In this document: positions 1 through 8,896 of the stretch, in pieces
Layout: each line of letters opens with the position of its first letter
Numbering within the stretch: position 1 is the stretch's first letter
Assembly: GCA_001553355.1 (NCBI GenBank)
Contig: KQ960878.1
Location: forward strand, 1-46,292
Source: Veillonellaceae bacterium DNF00626
Lineage (GTDB): Bacteria > Bacillota > Negativicutes > Veillonellales > Dialisteraceae
Length of the DNA: 46,292 bases
Direction: 5' to 3'
Notes under the pieces: model-generated
What the model was told of the DNA's origin: nothing
What the model saw: only the letters and a program-made list of their open reading frames with translations
Database searches by the model: none
Program-made: the position numbers and the translations under genes

Positions 1-18
1 GGAAGCTGCTGATAAAGG

Positions 19-49
19 AAAAGACACTCAGTAACGGGTGTCTTTTTTA
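19..49 (+). terminator. Intrinsic terminator of a gene left of the window
   Basis: A 9-bp perfect stem (19-27 with 38-46) around a 10-nt loop is followed by a T-run. It presumably ends a + strand gene whose coding part lies left of the window. Confidence 0.8.
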
Positions 50-177
50 TATACAAAAGGGATGCTTAATTTCATCTTATCATTCACAAATTTATAATAT
101 TACATGTTTACATTTTTCACATTTTATATTAGTATTATAAATAAATGAAATATAAAATAAATTAAAGGAGATGAATT

Positions 178-2004
178 ATGGCAGCGGAATGGAATGAAAA
201 ACTCTTAGAACCTTTGAAATATTATGAGAGTGAATTGAAAGAACATTTTCGCCAGGTGACTATTAATTATTTTGAAAATTTAGCGCAAAAATCGGGAGTG
301 AGCCGGGAAGACAGCGCACAATTTATGAAAGAGTATAACGAGCTGGCACGAAGTACCCAAGATTTAGAAGGTAGCTTGTCTACCTATAAATTTTTTAGGG
401 GTGTTTGCAAGATCCTTTTATGGGGATCTGCTATTTGGGCTTTGTGGGAATATTTTTTAGCATCTTATCCTGATCCAGAAAATATTTTTTGGTGTGTTGT
501 GGTCTTTATTTTGTCGGGAGCAATTTACCTATTAAAAATAGCACCTTCCATAGCAGAATTAAAAGACAAAATAGGAAATTTGGAAAGCCATATGGCAGAG
601 ATGAGACGTAAAGGATATGAGATGATGGCTCCACTCAATGCCTTGTTTCATGGGGAGATGACTCATGAATTAATAAAAAAGGCCATTCCTTTTATTCATT
701 TAGATCCTAATTTCGATATGAAACGCTTTTCACAATTGGTAGAATCGTATGGATTGAATGGTACAAGTCATGAAAATATATCTACTTTGGATATTTCTTC
801 CGGTACGATTTTAGGGAATCCTTTTATTTTCGTAAAACGATTGATTCATGAAATGGGGGATTATACCTATACCGGGGAAAGAGTTGTTCAATATGTAGAG
901 AGTTATAGGGATTCCAATGGGAACCTTCGTCATCGTACAGTGACGGAAACTTTGCATGCTTCTGTTACAAAGCCGGGGCCCTACTATTCAAACATTGTTT
1001 CTTTGGTTTATGGAAATGACGCAGCACCAAATCTTTCCTTTTCAAGAGAAGCCTCAGGGAAGAAAGGAGAAGTAAGTGGACTTTGGGATAAGTTTAAATT
1101 AAATCGAGAAATCAGCGAAATACGGGACAAAACCAGAGATGCCATTAAAACGGGAGGCACCTTTCAAGGCATGGCTAATGAAAAATTTGATGCCCGTTTT
1201 CATGCATTAGATAGAGATAATGAACAAGAATTTAGGCTCTTGTTTACTCCTTTGGCACAAGAAAATATCGAGTACATTTTTGACCATTCGCCGTATGGAG
1301 ATGACTTTGATTTTGAAAAAAATAAGAAAATAAATGTTATTTGTGCTAAAAATACGGCTAATTGGAAGTTTGATGCCGGGCCATTCAATTATATAGATTT
1401 CAATTTTGAATCGATAAAAGACAAGTTTATCAACTTCAATTGTGACTATTTTGATCATATGTTTTTCTCTTTTTTGCCTTTGTTATCCATTCCGCTTTAT
1501 CAGCAAATGATGGCGCAAGATTATATCTATCACAAGAATTGTGATTATAACTATAATTTTTATGTCACAGAAATGTTGGCTAACGAAATGAATGTTGATT
1601 ATTTCTATCCATCTGATGCAGATGTACGGGATAATGTGAGGGCAGTATTAAAAACACGTCCGGTGCGTTCATCAGGAGATGTAGACACCGTAGAAGTGGA
1701 AGCTCATTCCTATCGGACAGAATGGCATCGAGATTATGTGCCGGTGAGAGCCGGAAACGGAGAATATTATGATGTACCGGTGGATTGGGAGGAATATATA
1801 CCCGTTAGCCGAAAAGAATATATGGAAGTATCCAAGATGGACGATGAGGGGGAAGATTTTGCTACCGTCAAAAACATGGAAAAATATTTTTATTCACAAG
1901 ATTATAGTCAAAAAACTTTCGCTTATAAAAATCATATGGTAGGGAAAGTTTATGATGAAAATATGTCGATTACCGATTTGGTTAATCAAATAGTTCACCC
2001 GTAG
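178..2004 (+). CDS. Large membrane-anchored protein of unknown function, partner of LemA-like protein
   Basis: I do not recognise a named family with certainty. The 608-residue protein has a charged N-terminal region (1-70), two predicted membrane segments (about 75-95 and 103-121), a short coiled-coil-like stretch (about 122-146), and then about 460 residues rich in Tyr, Asp and Asn that should lie on one side of the membrane. No signal peptide or catalytic motif stands out. AAAGGAG at 164-170 sits 7 nt before the ATG. A possible promoter has TTTACA at 107 and TAGTAT at 130. The stop codon overlaps the ribosome binding site of the LemA-like gene, so the two are co-transcribed. From memory, large proteins of this kind occur beside lemA in some mollicutes and Firmicutes; this comparison is not verified. 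Coding is certain, function is not. Confidence 0.8.
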   Translation: MAAEWNEKLLEPLKYYESELKEHFRQVTINYFENLAQKSGVSREDSAQFMKEYNELARSTQDLEGSLSTYKFFRGVCKILLWGSAIWALWEYFLASYPDPENIFWCVVVFILSGAIYLLKIAPSIAELKDKIGNLESHMAEMRRKGYEMMAPLNALFHGEMTHELIKKAIPFIHLDPNFDMKRFSQLVESYGLNGTSHENISTLDISSGTILGNPFIFVKRLIHEMGDYTYTGERVVQYVESYRDSNGNLRHRTVTETLHASVTKPGPYYSNIVSLVYGNDAAPNLSFSREASGKKGEVSGLWDKFKLNREISEIRDKTRDAIKTGGTFQGMANEKFDARFHALDRDNEQEFRLLFTPLAQENIEYIFDHSPYGDDFDFEKNKKINVICAKNTANWKFDAGPFNYIDFNFESIKDKFINFNCDYFDHMFFSFLPLLSIPLYQQMMAQDYIYHKNCDYNYNFYVTEMLANEMNVDYFYPSDADVRDNVRAVLKTRPVRSSGDVDTVEVEAHSYRTEWHRDYVPVRAGNGEYYDVPVDWEEYIPVSRKEYMEVSKMDDEGEDFATVKNMEKYFYSQDYSQKTFAYKNHMVGKVYDENMSITDLVNQIVHP

Positions 2005-2014
2005 GAGGTATATT

Positions 2015-2740
2015 ATGGCAAATCAATTAGATGAATTAAATGCACCGGTGATGGAACAAGGCAGAGATGTAAATGTCATTGCTAAAGTAATTCCTGTAGA
2101 AGCGACCGGTACGGAAAAGGCATTACCTTATCTTATTATGTTGGTAGGGATAATTGTCACAATTTATGGACTTGTAAATGATAAGTATATAGTGGATGCA
2201 GTAGGAATAATCATTTTTATATTTCCATGGTGGCAAATGCAACAGATCAGCTCAGAATTTAACATGATGGAACAACGAATACAGACCGCAGCATCAGAAA
2301 TAGATAACTATATGGAACAACGCGTGGTTATTTTGGAAACATTGGAAAATCAGGTAAAAAAATCGATTGAGACGGATAAAAACACTTTTGTGGATATTGC
2401 TAAGTATAGAAGCGGAAACTTTTCAGATGAATCCAGAGGAGAAGTTCATGAAATGCTTAATAAAGCATCTAAGAGCATTGATGTCGTATTGGAAAATTAT
2501 CCGGAATTACGTAGTCAAGATGCTATTCGTGATGCGATTCAGCAAAATGCTTATTTGCAGAGAGAAATTACAGCAGCCCGTACTGTATATAATGATGCAG
2601 TAAATACGTGGAACAGGGAAATATTTGAATTCCCGTTCAAGAAAGTGCAGGCGGCCAAAGAAGGACGTACTACGAGGATTCCGTTTATCGCTTCTACTGA
2701 AATAAAACAACGATCAAGAGAAGCATTTTTTAACTCATAA
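2015..2740 (+). CDS. LemA family membrane protein
   Basis: A 241-residue protein with the LemA pattern in its C-terminal half. A helix ending in ENYPELRS (about 160-167) is followed by LQREITAARTVYNDAVNTWN and a FEFP motif near 213, as in LemA proteins (yP.L...E..i..aR..YN..V...N.....FP). Two hydrophobic segments (about 36-54 and 59-75) precede the helical domain; most LemA proteins have a single N-terminal anchor, so this one may be a hairpin in the membrane. The family's function is poorly defined; it forms an antiparallel helical bundle at the membrane. GGAGGT directly after the upstream TAG stop sets the start. The gene is probably co-transcribed with the preceding large membrane protein, which suggests a joint complex. 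Family assignment is fairly safe; role is unknown. Confidence 0.8.
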   Translation: MANQLDELNAPVMEQGRDVNVIAKVIPVEATGTEKALPYLIMLVGIIVTIYGLVNDKYIVDAVGIIIFIFPWWQMQQISSEFNMMEQRIQTAASEIDNYMEQRVVILETLENQVKKSIETDKNTFVDIAKYRSGNFSDESRGEVHEMLNKASKSIDVVLENYPELRSQDAIRDAIQQNAYLQREITAARTVYNDAVNTWNREIFEFPFKKVQAAKEGRTTRIPFIASTEIKQRSREAFFNS

Positions 2741-3149
2741 GAATAGGTAAGTCTTTTGTAACAGATAGGAAGAGAAAAATTTTTATAGAATAATAAGTGG
2801 ATATATTCAATCCTCTTTTTATAGTTGATTTAGCGATTTGACTGTAAGAGATTTGGATGAATATGTCCATTTTTTGCGAAGTTGGGATAAGAAGTAACAG
2901 GAAGGAAACATATTACATTTATCCCAATATTTGTTATGGAATCTTTCTTGTTATAGAGTGAAATCCTGATGCTACTGATTTTTATTACTATGCTAACTAC
3001 TTATCAAGACGTTTTTTAGTTAACTTTATGTAAAGAATTTTTAGAATAGAGAGAATAAAAGAAGAATTATAATGTAAAACTTATTTTTGTGATTCTTGTT
3101 GTGCTATAATGGTTGGTGTTAAAAGAAATATTTTATAAAGGAGCGATTT
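2741..3149 (+). other. Gene-free gap with two large dyads and the gatC promoter
   Basis: No convincing coding frame is seen in these 409 bases. The gap holds an imperfect inverted repeat (2798-2817 with 2846-2869) and a perfect 9-bp inverted repeat TTGGGATAA/TTATCCCAA (2882-2890 with 2919-2927, 28-nt loop). Neither is followed by a T-run, so they are not clear terminators. The end of the gap carries the gatC promoter. Confidence 0.5.
3102..3110 (+). promoter_or_regulatory. Extended -10 promoter for gatCAB
   Basis: TGCTATAAT is a perfect extended -10 element about 40 nt before gatC. The -35 region (around 3081-3087, TTATTT) is weak, as is usual with an extended -10. Confidence 0.7.
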
Positions 3150-3434
3150 ATGAAAATTTCAACGGAAGAAGTGAAGAAGATTGCATTTTTGTCTCGCTTG
3201 GCTTTTGGTGAGGGCGATGTGGAAAAGATGCGAAGTTCAATGGATAGTATTTTGTCTTATATGGAAGAGTTGAATCGGTATGATACTACGGATGTGGAGC
3301 CTACGGTTCATGCGATTGAGCAGTATAATGTGCTTCGTGATGATGTGGCACATGAATCTTTGTCGAATGAGGAAGCATTGAAAAATGCGCCGGAACGGGA
3401 AGACGGGTATTTTAAAGTACCTCGTATTATATAG
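3150..3434 (+). CDS. gatC: Aspartyl/glutamyl-tRNA amidotransferase subunit C
   Basis: GatC is the small structural subunit of the GatCAB complex, which converts misacylated Glu-tRNA(Gln) and Asp-tRNA(Asn) to the correct amide forms in the cytoplasm. The 94-residue product has the family signature: VKKIAFLSRLAF near the N-terminus, a central MEELNRYDTTDVEPTVHA segment and the C-terminal FKVPRII. Length is normal. AAAGGAGCG precedes the ATG by a normal spacing. It is the first gene of gatC-gatA-gatB and lies 11 nt before gatA, so a single transcript is likely. Confidence 0.95.
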   Translation: MKISTEEVKKIAFLSRLAFGEGDVEKMRSSMDSILSYMEELNRYDTTDVEPTVHAIEQYNVLRDDVAHESLSNEEALKNAPEREDGYFKVPRII

Positions 3435-3445
3435 GGGGTGGCATT

Positions 3446-4900
3446 GTGAGTTATACGATTCATGAGCTTCATAAAAAGTTAGTGGAAAAGGAAATTTCGT
3501 CGGTTGAGTTGACGAAAAAGTTGATTGCTCATCGTGATGAGGTGGATGGTCAGTTGCATGCTTATTTGTCTACTTCTGATGAAATAGCGTTACAGACTGC
3601 TCAAAGGGTAGATGAAAAGATAGCTGCCGGTGAGGTTATTGCTGATATGGCAGGTATTCCCGGAGCGGTAAAGGATAATATTTGTATTAAGGGGCAACCT
3701 TGTACGGCTGCATCTAAAATGTTGGAGAATTTTGTTGCTCCTTATCAGGCAACGGTTATTGAAAAGTTGGAGGAAGCGGATTATATTTCTTTGGGTAAGG
3801 TAAATATGGATGAGTTTGCGATGGGAAGTAGTACGGAGCATTCTTATTTTGGGCCTACTCGTAATCCGTGGAATGTAGATTATGTGCCGGGGGGATCGTC
3901 CGGTGGTAGTGCGACGGCTGTGGCGTCGAATACGGCTGTGTGGGCTTTGGGTTCGGATACGGGAGGTTCTATCCGTCAGCCGGCATCGTTTACCGGTGTG
4001 GTAGGGTTGAAGCCTACTTACGGGTTGGTTTCGCGGTATGGTCTTTTGGCGTTTGCGTCTTCTTTGGATCAAATCGGGCCAATCGTGAAGGATGTAACTG
4101 ATGCAGCTATTGTATTGAATGCTATTGCCGGTCATGATAGTCGTGATTCTACGTCTCTTCCTCAGGTGGAAAAGGATTATAAAAAGGCATTGGTTCGTGA
4201 TGTAAAGGGTCTACGTATCGGCGTGGCTAAGGAGTTTTTTGGTAAGGGTATTAAAGCGGAAACGAAGAAGGCTATTCAAGATGCTTTGGCTTATTATGAA
4301 AAGGCCGGCGCGGAAATCGTTGATATTTCTTTACCGCATATTGATAGTGGGGTGTCGGTTTATTATATTATTGCACCGGCAGAAGCAAGTTCAAATTTAT
4401 CTCGTTATGATGGTGTGGAGTATGGTTATCGCATACCGGGGAAGAATTTGATTGATATGTATATTCAAACGCGTAGTGAGGGGTTTGGTGAAGAGGTAAA
4501 GCGTCGTATCATGCTTGGTACGTATGTTTTGTCTGCCGGATATTATGATGCGTTTTATTTGAAGGCTCTTAAGGTTCGTACGTTGATTAAGAAGGAGTTT
4601 GATGAGGCGTTCCGGCATTGTGATGTGATGGTGGCACCTTCGGCGTCCGGTACGGCTTTTAAGTTTGGTGCTTTTTCTGATCCTTTGGCGTTATATATGG
4701 AAGATATTTGTACGGTCCCGGTGAATTTGGTAGGTGCACCGGCTATTAGTATTCCTGTAGGGTTCCATGAGGGGCTTCCTTTGGGTATGCAAATTATTGG
4801 GCCTGCACTGGGTGAGGAAAAGATATTACAGGCGGCGTATACGTTTGAGCAAGATCATCCGGAATTGACAAAAATTGCGCCGAAAGGAGAATTGAAATGA
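3446..4900 (+). CDS. gatA: Glutamyl-tRNA(Gln) amidotransferase subunit A
   Basis: GatA is the glutaminase subunit of GatCAB and releases ammonia from glutamine for tRNA-linked amidation. The 484-residue protein shows the amidase signature with the Ser-cisSer-Lys triad: Lys76 in GAVKDN, the cis-Ser151 in PGGSSGGSA and the nucleophile Ser175 in [11 protein letters not shown]. The start is GTG, chosen because GGGGGTGG lies just upstream, overlapping the gatC stop. The end overlaps the gatB start by ATGA, a sign of translational coupling. Length and motifs are typical of the family. Confidence 0.97.
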   Translation: MSYTIHELHKKLVEKEISSVELTKKLIAHRDEVDGQLHAYLSTSDEIALQTAQRVDEKIAAGEVIADMAGIPGAVKDNICIKGQPCTAASKMLENFVAPYQATVIEKLEEADYISLGKVNMDEFAMGSSTEHSYFGPTRNPWNVDYVPGGSSGGSATAVASNTAVWALGSDTGGSIRQPASFTGVVGLKPTYGLVSRYGLLAFASSLDQIGPIVKDVTDAAIVLNAIAGHDSRDSTSLPQVEKDYKKALVRDVKGLRIGVAKEFFGKGIKAETKKAIQDALAYYEKAGAEIVDISLPHIDSGVSVYYIIAPAEASSNLSRYDGVEYGYRIPGKNLIDMYIQTRSEGFGEEVKRRIMLGTYVLSAGYYDAFYLKALKVRTLIKKEFDEAFRHCDVMVAPSASGTAFKFGAFSDPLALYMEDICTVPVNLVGAPAISIPVGFHEGLPLGMQIIGPALGEEKILQAAYTFEQDHPELTKIAPKGELK

Positions 4901-6342
4901 AATATGAAGCAGTTATCGGCCTTGAGGTACATACTGAATTAAAAACGACGACAAAGATTTTTTGTGGTTGTAAGACTTCTTTTGGTGAAGCACCTAATAC
5001 GAATGTGTGTCCGGTTTGTTTGGGGCTTCCGGGTGTACTTCCTGTATTAAATAAAAAGGTATTAGAGTTTGGTGTTCGTGCCGGTTTGGCTCTCAATTGT
5101 GAGATTGCTCGTTTTACGAAATTTGATAGAAAGAATTATTTTTATCCTGATTTGCCGAAGGATTTTCAGACGTCTCAGTTTGATTTGCCTATTTGCGGGC
5201 CCGGGTATTTGGATGTAGAGGTAGATGGGAAGAAGAGTCATATTCGTATCACTCGTGCACATATGGAAGAGGATGCGGGCAAGTTGGTTCATCATGGTAC
5301 GTCGATTACGGATTCTGATTATTCTTTGGTTGATTATAATCGTACGGGTACGCCGTTGCTTGAAATCGTGTCTGAGCCGGATATGCGTTCGGCAAAAGAG
5401 GCTGTGGCATATATGGAGAAATTGCGTGCGATATTGCAGTATATCGGCATTTCTGATTGTCGTATGGAAGAGGGAAGTCTTCGTTGTGATGCGAATGTTT
5501 CTGTGCGTCCTGTCGGGCAAAAGGAATTGGGTACAAAAGCAGAGGTAAAAAATATTAATTCTTTTAGGGGCGTTGAGAGAGCTATCGAATATGAAGCGAT
5601 GCGACAGGCTCAGCTTTTGGAAGAAGGGGGTAAGGTGATTCAAGAGACTCGTACTTGGGATGAGAAGGAGGGCGTAACGAAAAGTATGCGCTCCAAGGAA
5701 GAGGCGAATGATTATCGTTATTTCCCGGAGCCTGATTTGGTTCCTTTTACGGTGAGTGAAGAGTATATAGAGAATATCAGAAAAACGTTGCCGGAGTTGC
5801 CGGATGCGAGAAAAGAACGGTATATGACGGAGTATCAATTATCTTCTGATGATGCTACGGCGATGACGAATGATAAGGATCGGGCAGATTATTTTGAGGC
5901 TATGGTGGCAGCCGGTGCGGATCCTAAGGCTTCTGTGAATTGGCTTATGGGTGAAGTGGCAAGTAAGTTGTCTGAAGGAAATATAGAGATTGGTCAGATT
6001 TCTGTTTCTGCTGATGATTTGGCAGCACTCTTGATATTGATTCAGAAGGGAACGATTTCGGGAAAAATCGCAAAGAAGGTTTTTGTCCACATGTGGGAAA
6101 AAGGTGGGCATCCTGAAGATATTGTTAAGAGTCAAGGATTGGTACAAATTAGTGATACCGGTGCGTTAGAGGGTTTGGTGGCACAAGTCATTTCGGAAAA
6201 TCCTCAAGCGGTAGCTGATTTTAAAGCCGGTAAGAAGAAGGCTGTAGGTGCTTTGGTGGGTCAGGTTATGAAGGCTACGAAGGGACAGGCTAATCCTCAA
6301 GTGGTGAATGGTCTTTTGTCGAAAAAATTGGCTGAATTATGA
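4897..6342 (+). CDS. gatB: Aspartyl/glutamyl-tRNA amidotransferase subunit B
   Basis: GatB is the kinase/amidotransferase subunit that phosphorylates the tRNA-linked Glu or Asp and binds the tRNA. The 481-residue protein starts with the family motif [10 protein letters not shown]. It has the zinc-site cysteines Cys23, Cys25, Cys38 and Cys41, the [17 protein letters not shown] core, and a C-terminal YqeY-like tRNA-binding tail (about 330-481). The start ATG overlaps the gatA stop, with AAAGGAG about 10 nt upstream. The presence of GatCAB suggests that Gln-tRNA, Asn-tRNA or both are made by the indirect route. Confidence 0.97.
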   Translation: MKYEAVIGLEVHTELKTTTKIFCGCKTSFGEAPNTNVCPVCLGLPGVLPVLNKKVLEFGVRAGLALNCEIARFTKFDRKNYFYPDLPKDFQTSQFDLPICGPGYLDVEVDGKKSHIRITRAHMEEDAGKLVHHGTSITDSDYSLVDYNRTGTPLLEIVSEPDMRSAKEAVAYMEKLRAILQYIGISDCRMEEGSLRCDANVSVRPVGQKELGTKAEVKNINSFRGVERAIEYEAMRQAQLLEEGGKVIQETRTWDEKEGVTKSMRSKEEANDYRYFPEPDLVPFTVSEEYIENIRKTLPELPDARKERYMTEYQLSSDDATAMTNDKDRADYFEAMVAAGADPKASVNWLMGEVASKLSEGNIEIGQISVSADDLAALLILIQKGTISGKIAKKVFVHMWEKGGHPEDIVKSQGLVQISDTGALEGLVAQVISENPQAVADFKAGKKKAVGALVGQVMKATKGQANPQVVNGLLSKKLAEL

Positions 6343-6668
6343 GTGATGATAGTAGGCAGCATTCAGTGGAAGAGCTTCATGTCATGACGAAAGAGGATGT
6401 ACATGATTATGGCGGTGTGACATTGAATGAAAATGGGACAGAAGAGGAAAGACAGGATACATCAGATCAACATACTTATATCAAGTTTCATACCATAGGG
6501 ATAAAAGCGATTCCGTGGTGGAAGAAGATTTTATTTTCGGTGGTGGCAGTGGTTTTTGTAGCGCTGGTAGTGATGGCGTTTTGGTTTTTCTTTTTGGGTG
6601 TCGGTTTATTTTTCATAGTGGCCGCTATCGTGTATATGATAATTCGATTGTTGAAACGAGTTTTTTGA
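6339..6668 (+). CDS. Small two-helix membrane protein coupled to gatB
   Basis: A 109-residue protein of unknown function. Residues 1-60 are hydrophilic and acidic, followed by a basic WWKK patch and two closely spaced hydrophobic segments (about 64-84 and 86-102) ending in RLLKRVF. The positive-inside rule suggests a hairpin with both ends in the cytoplasm. The ATG overlaps the gatB stop (ATGA) and no clear ribosome binding site is seen, so translation probably depends on coupling to gatB. A terminator follows at once, making it the last gene of the gat operon. No family is recognised. Confidence 0.65.
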   Translation: MSDDSRQHSVEELHVMTKEDVHDYGGVTLNENGTEEERQDTSDQHTYIKFHTIGIKAIPWWKKILFSVVAVVFVALVVMAFWFFFLGVGLFFIVAAIVYMIIRLLKRVF

Positions 6669-6673
6669 TGAAT

Positions 6674-6706
6674 ATAGGTACTTCGTGGAAGTGCCTATTT
6701 CTTTTT
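6674..6706 (+). terminator. Terminator of the gatCAB operon
   Basis: An 11-bp hairpin (6674-6684 with 6688-6698, one T-G pair, GTG loop) is followed by TTTCTTTTT. It closes the gat operon just before the uvrB promoter. Confidence 0.85.
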
Positions 6707-6707
6707 G

Positions 6708-6736
6708 TGTACAATATCGAAAGGAAACGATATAAT
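6708..6736 (+). promoter_or_regulatory. Probable uvrBAC promoter
   Basis: TGTACA at 6708 and a perfect TATAAT at 6731 are 17 nt apart, directly after the gat terminator. A short dyad TATCG/CGATA (6715-6719 with 6728-6732) overlaps the -10 but does not match the CGAAC...GTTCG LexA box. Confidence 0.6.
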
Positions 6737-6777
6737 AGTAGTTAAAGGGTTATTTCATTAGAGAAAAGGAGTGTATC

Positions 6778-8880
6778 ATGCGAGAAAAAAGGATTCAGAG
6801 GCAGTATCCGGGCAAGATGACGCCTTTTCGTTTGGTGGCACCGTTTAAGCCTACGGGAGATCAGCCAAAGGCGATTCATGATTTGACGGAAGGGATTCGT
6901 GATGGTCATTGGGCGCAGGTATTATTGGGCGCTACCGGTACGGGAAAAACTTTTACGATGGCAAGTGTTATTGAGAACGTTCAGAAGCCTACATTGATTA
7001 TTTCACCGAATAAAACGTTGGCGGCACAAACTGCCAGTGAGTTTCAGGATTTTTTCCCGGATAATGCAGTATATTATTTTGTTAGTTATTATGACTATTA
7101 TCAGCCGGAGTCTTATATACCGCAGACGGATACGTATATTGAAAAAGATTCTTCTATGAATGAGGAAATAGATCGTCTTCGCCATTCGGCAACGATGGCA
7201 CTTTTTGAGCGTCGTGATGTGATTATTGTGGCATCGGTTTCGTGTATTTATGGTTTAGGGGATCCGGAAGATTATAGTACGATGGGTTTGTCGCTTCGTC
7301 CGGGGGAGGAAATTTCTCGTGATGAAATTGTGATGCGTCTGGTAGATATGCAGTATATGAGGAATGATCTTAATTTTACGCGCGATACTTTTCGTGTACA
7401 TGGAGATATTATTGATGTGTTTCCGGCAGCTTCCAATAATACGGCGGTGCGGATTGAAATGTTTGGTGATGAAATAGATCAGTTGTCTGAATTTGATGTA
7501 CTTACCGGGGAGCGTGTGGCGATGCGTGATCATATAGGTATATTTCCGGCGTCGCATTATGTAACGAGTTCGGGAAAATTGAAAAGAGCTATGGTAAGTA
7601 TTGAAGAAGAGTTGCAGGAACGGTTGAAGGTTTTGCGGGCGGAAAATCGTTTATTGGAAGCACAACGGTTGGAGCAAAGAACACGGTATGATTTGGAAAT
7701 GATGCAGGAAGTGGGGTATTGTTCCGGTATAGAAAATTATTCTCGTCATATGTCTGCTCGGCAGCCCGGGGATCCACCTTTTACTTTGTTGGATTATTTT
7801 CCTGATGATTTTCTTATTATGATAGATGAATCTCATATTACCGTGCCGCAGCTTCATGCTATGTATAATGGTGATAAATCGCGAAAACAGAATTTGGTGG
7901 AGTATGGATTTCGTTTGCCCAGTGCGTTAGATAATCGTCCGTTGACTTTTGAGGAGTTCACGGATCGAATTAATCAGATTATTTATGTATCCGCCACACC
8001 GGGTAATTATGAAATGAGTGTCAAGACGAATATGGCAGAGCAAATTATTCGGCCTACCGGTTTATTGGATCCCGATGTGGAGGTGCGTCCTATTGAAGGG
8101 CAAATGGATGATTTATTGGGAGAAATTCATAAACGCGAAGATGTAGGTGAGCGAGTTTTAATTACTACATTGACGAAAAAAATGGCAGAAGATTTGACGG
8201 ATTTTTTAAATGAAGCGGGAGTAAAAGTTCGATATTTACATTCTGATATTGCAACGATAGAACGGGCGGAAATTATTCGTGATTTGCGTGCCGGCGTTTT
8301 TGATGTATTGGTGGGAATTAATCTTCTTCGGGAAGGTTTGGATATGCCGGAAGTGTCGTTGGTGGCTATATTAGATGCAGATAAAGAGGGGTTTCTTAGA
8401 AATGAAACATCTATGATACAGGTTATTGGACGAGCGGCGAGAAACGCACATGGACATGTGATTATGTATGCGGATCGTATGACGAAATCTATGGATTATG
8501 CTATTAAAGAAACAAATAGGCGTCGTTCTATACAAAAAGCTTATAATGAAAAGCATCATATAACGCCGAAAACGGTTGAGAAGAAAATTAAGAATTTGAT
8601 CGAATTGACAAAAATTAATGAAGAATCGGAAGTTTATGACGCAGGACATGATTTGGTGTTATCTGATGATGAGTTGTATAAGGAAATAAAGCAAGTGGAG
8701 AAGAATATGAAGAAGGCGTCGCAGGTTTTGGAATATGAAGAGGCGGCTAAGTGGCGTGATCAATTATCCATGTTGAAGCAGCAGTGGAATGAGCGTTATG
8801 GGTCACGAGCAGAGGCCGCATGGAAAATGGCGGAATCGAAAAAGAAGAGGCTCCAAAGACCGATGAAAAAAAGAGTATAA
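6778..8880 (+). CDS. uvrB: Excinuclease ABC subunit B
   Basis: UvrB is the damage-verifying DNA helicase-like subunit of nucleotide excision repair; UvrA loads it on DNA and it recruits UvrC. The 700-residue protein carries Walker A GATGTGKT (51-58), the beta-hairpin region with [20 protein letters not shown] (about 100-122), a Walker B-type IDESH, helicase motifs with the QVIGRAARN segment, and the C-terminal UVR motif ([11 protein letters not shown]) that binds UvrC. AAAAGGAG 7 nt upstream supports this start, which adds 13 basic residues before the usual family start at Met14 ([10 protein letters not shown]). It is first in uvrB-uvrA-uvrC. Motifs make the call safe. Confidence 0.97.
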   Translation: MREKRIQRQYPGKMTPFRLVAPFKPTGDQPKAIHDLTEGIRDGHWAQVLLGATGTGKTFTMASVIENVQKPTLIISPNKTLAAQTASEFQDFFPDNAVYYFVSYYDYYQPESYIPQTDTYIEKDSSMNEEIDRLRHSATMALFERRDVIIVASVSCIYGLGDPEDYSTMGLSLRPGEEISRDEIVMRLVDMQYMRNDLNFTRDTFRVHGDIIDVFPAASNNTAVRIEMFGDEIDQLSEFDVLTGERVAMRDHIGIFPASHYVTSSGKLKRAMVSIEEELQERLKVLRAENRLLEAQRLEQRTRYDLEMMQEVGYCSGIENYSRHMSARQPGDPPFTLLDYFPDDFLIMIDESHITVPQLHAMYNGDKSRKQNLVEYGFRLPSALDNRPLTFEEFTDRINQIIYVSATPGNYEMSVKTNMAEQIIRPTGLLDPDVEVRPIEGQMDDLLGEIHKREDVGERVLITTLTKKMAEDLTDFLNEAGVKVRYLHSDIATIERAEIIRDLRAGVFDVLVGINLLREGLDMPEVSLVAILDADKEGFLRNETSMIQVIGRAARNAHGHVIMYADRMTKSMDYAIKETNRRRSIQKAYNEKHHITPKTVEKKIKNLIELTKINEESEVYDAGHDLVLSDDELYKEIKQVEKNMKKASQVLEYEEAAKWRDQLSMLKQQWNERYGSRAEAAWKMAESKKKRLQRPMKKRV

Positions 8881-8896
8881 GAAATAAGGGGAGATT

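Noticed and set aside
3590-4135. 181-codon minus-strand frame within gatA
   Set aside because: Shadow frame opposite a conserved gene; no ribosome binding site or known motif.
5062-5838. 258-codon minus-strand frame within gatB
   Set aside because: Shadow frame opposite a conserved gene; composition rich in Ile, Arg and Thr is an artefact of the complementary frame.
6715-6732. Dyad TATCG/CGATA at the uvrB promoter as a LexA box
   Set aside because: It does not match CGAACNNNNGTTCG, so SOS control of uvrBAC is not supported by the sequence.
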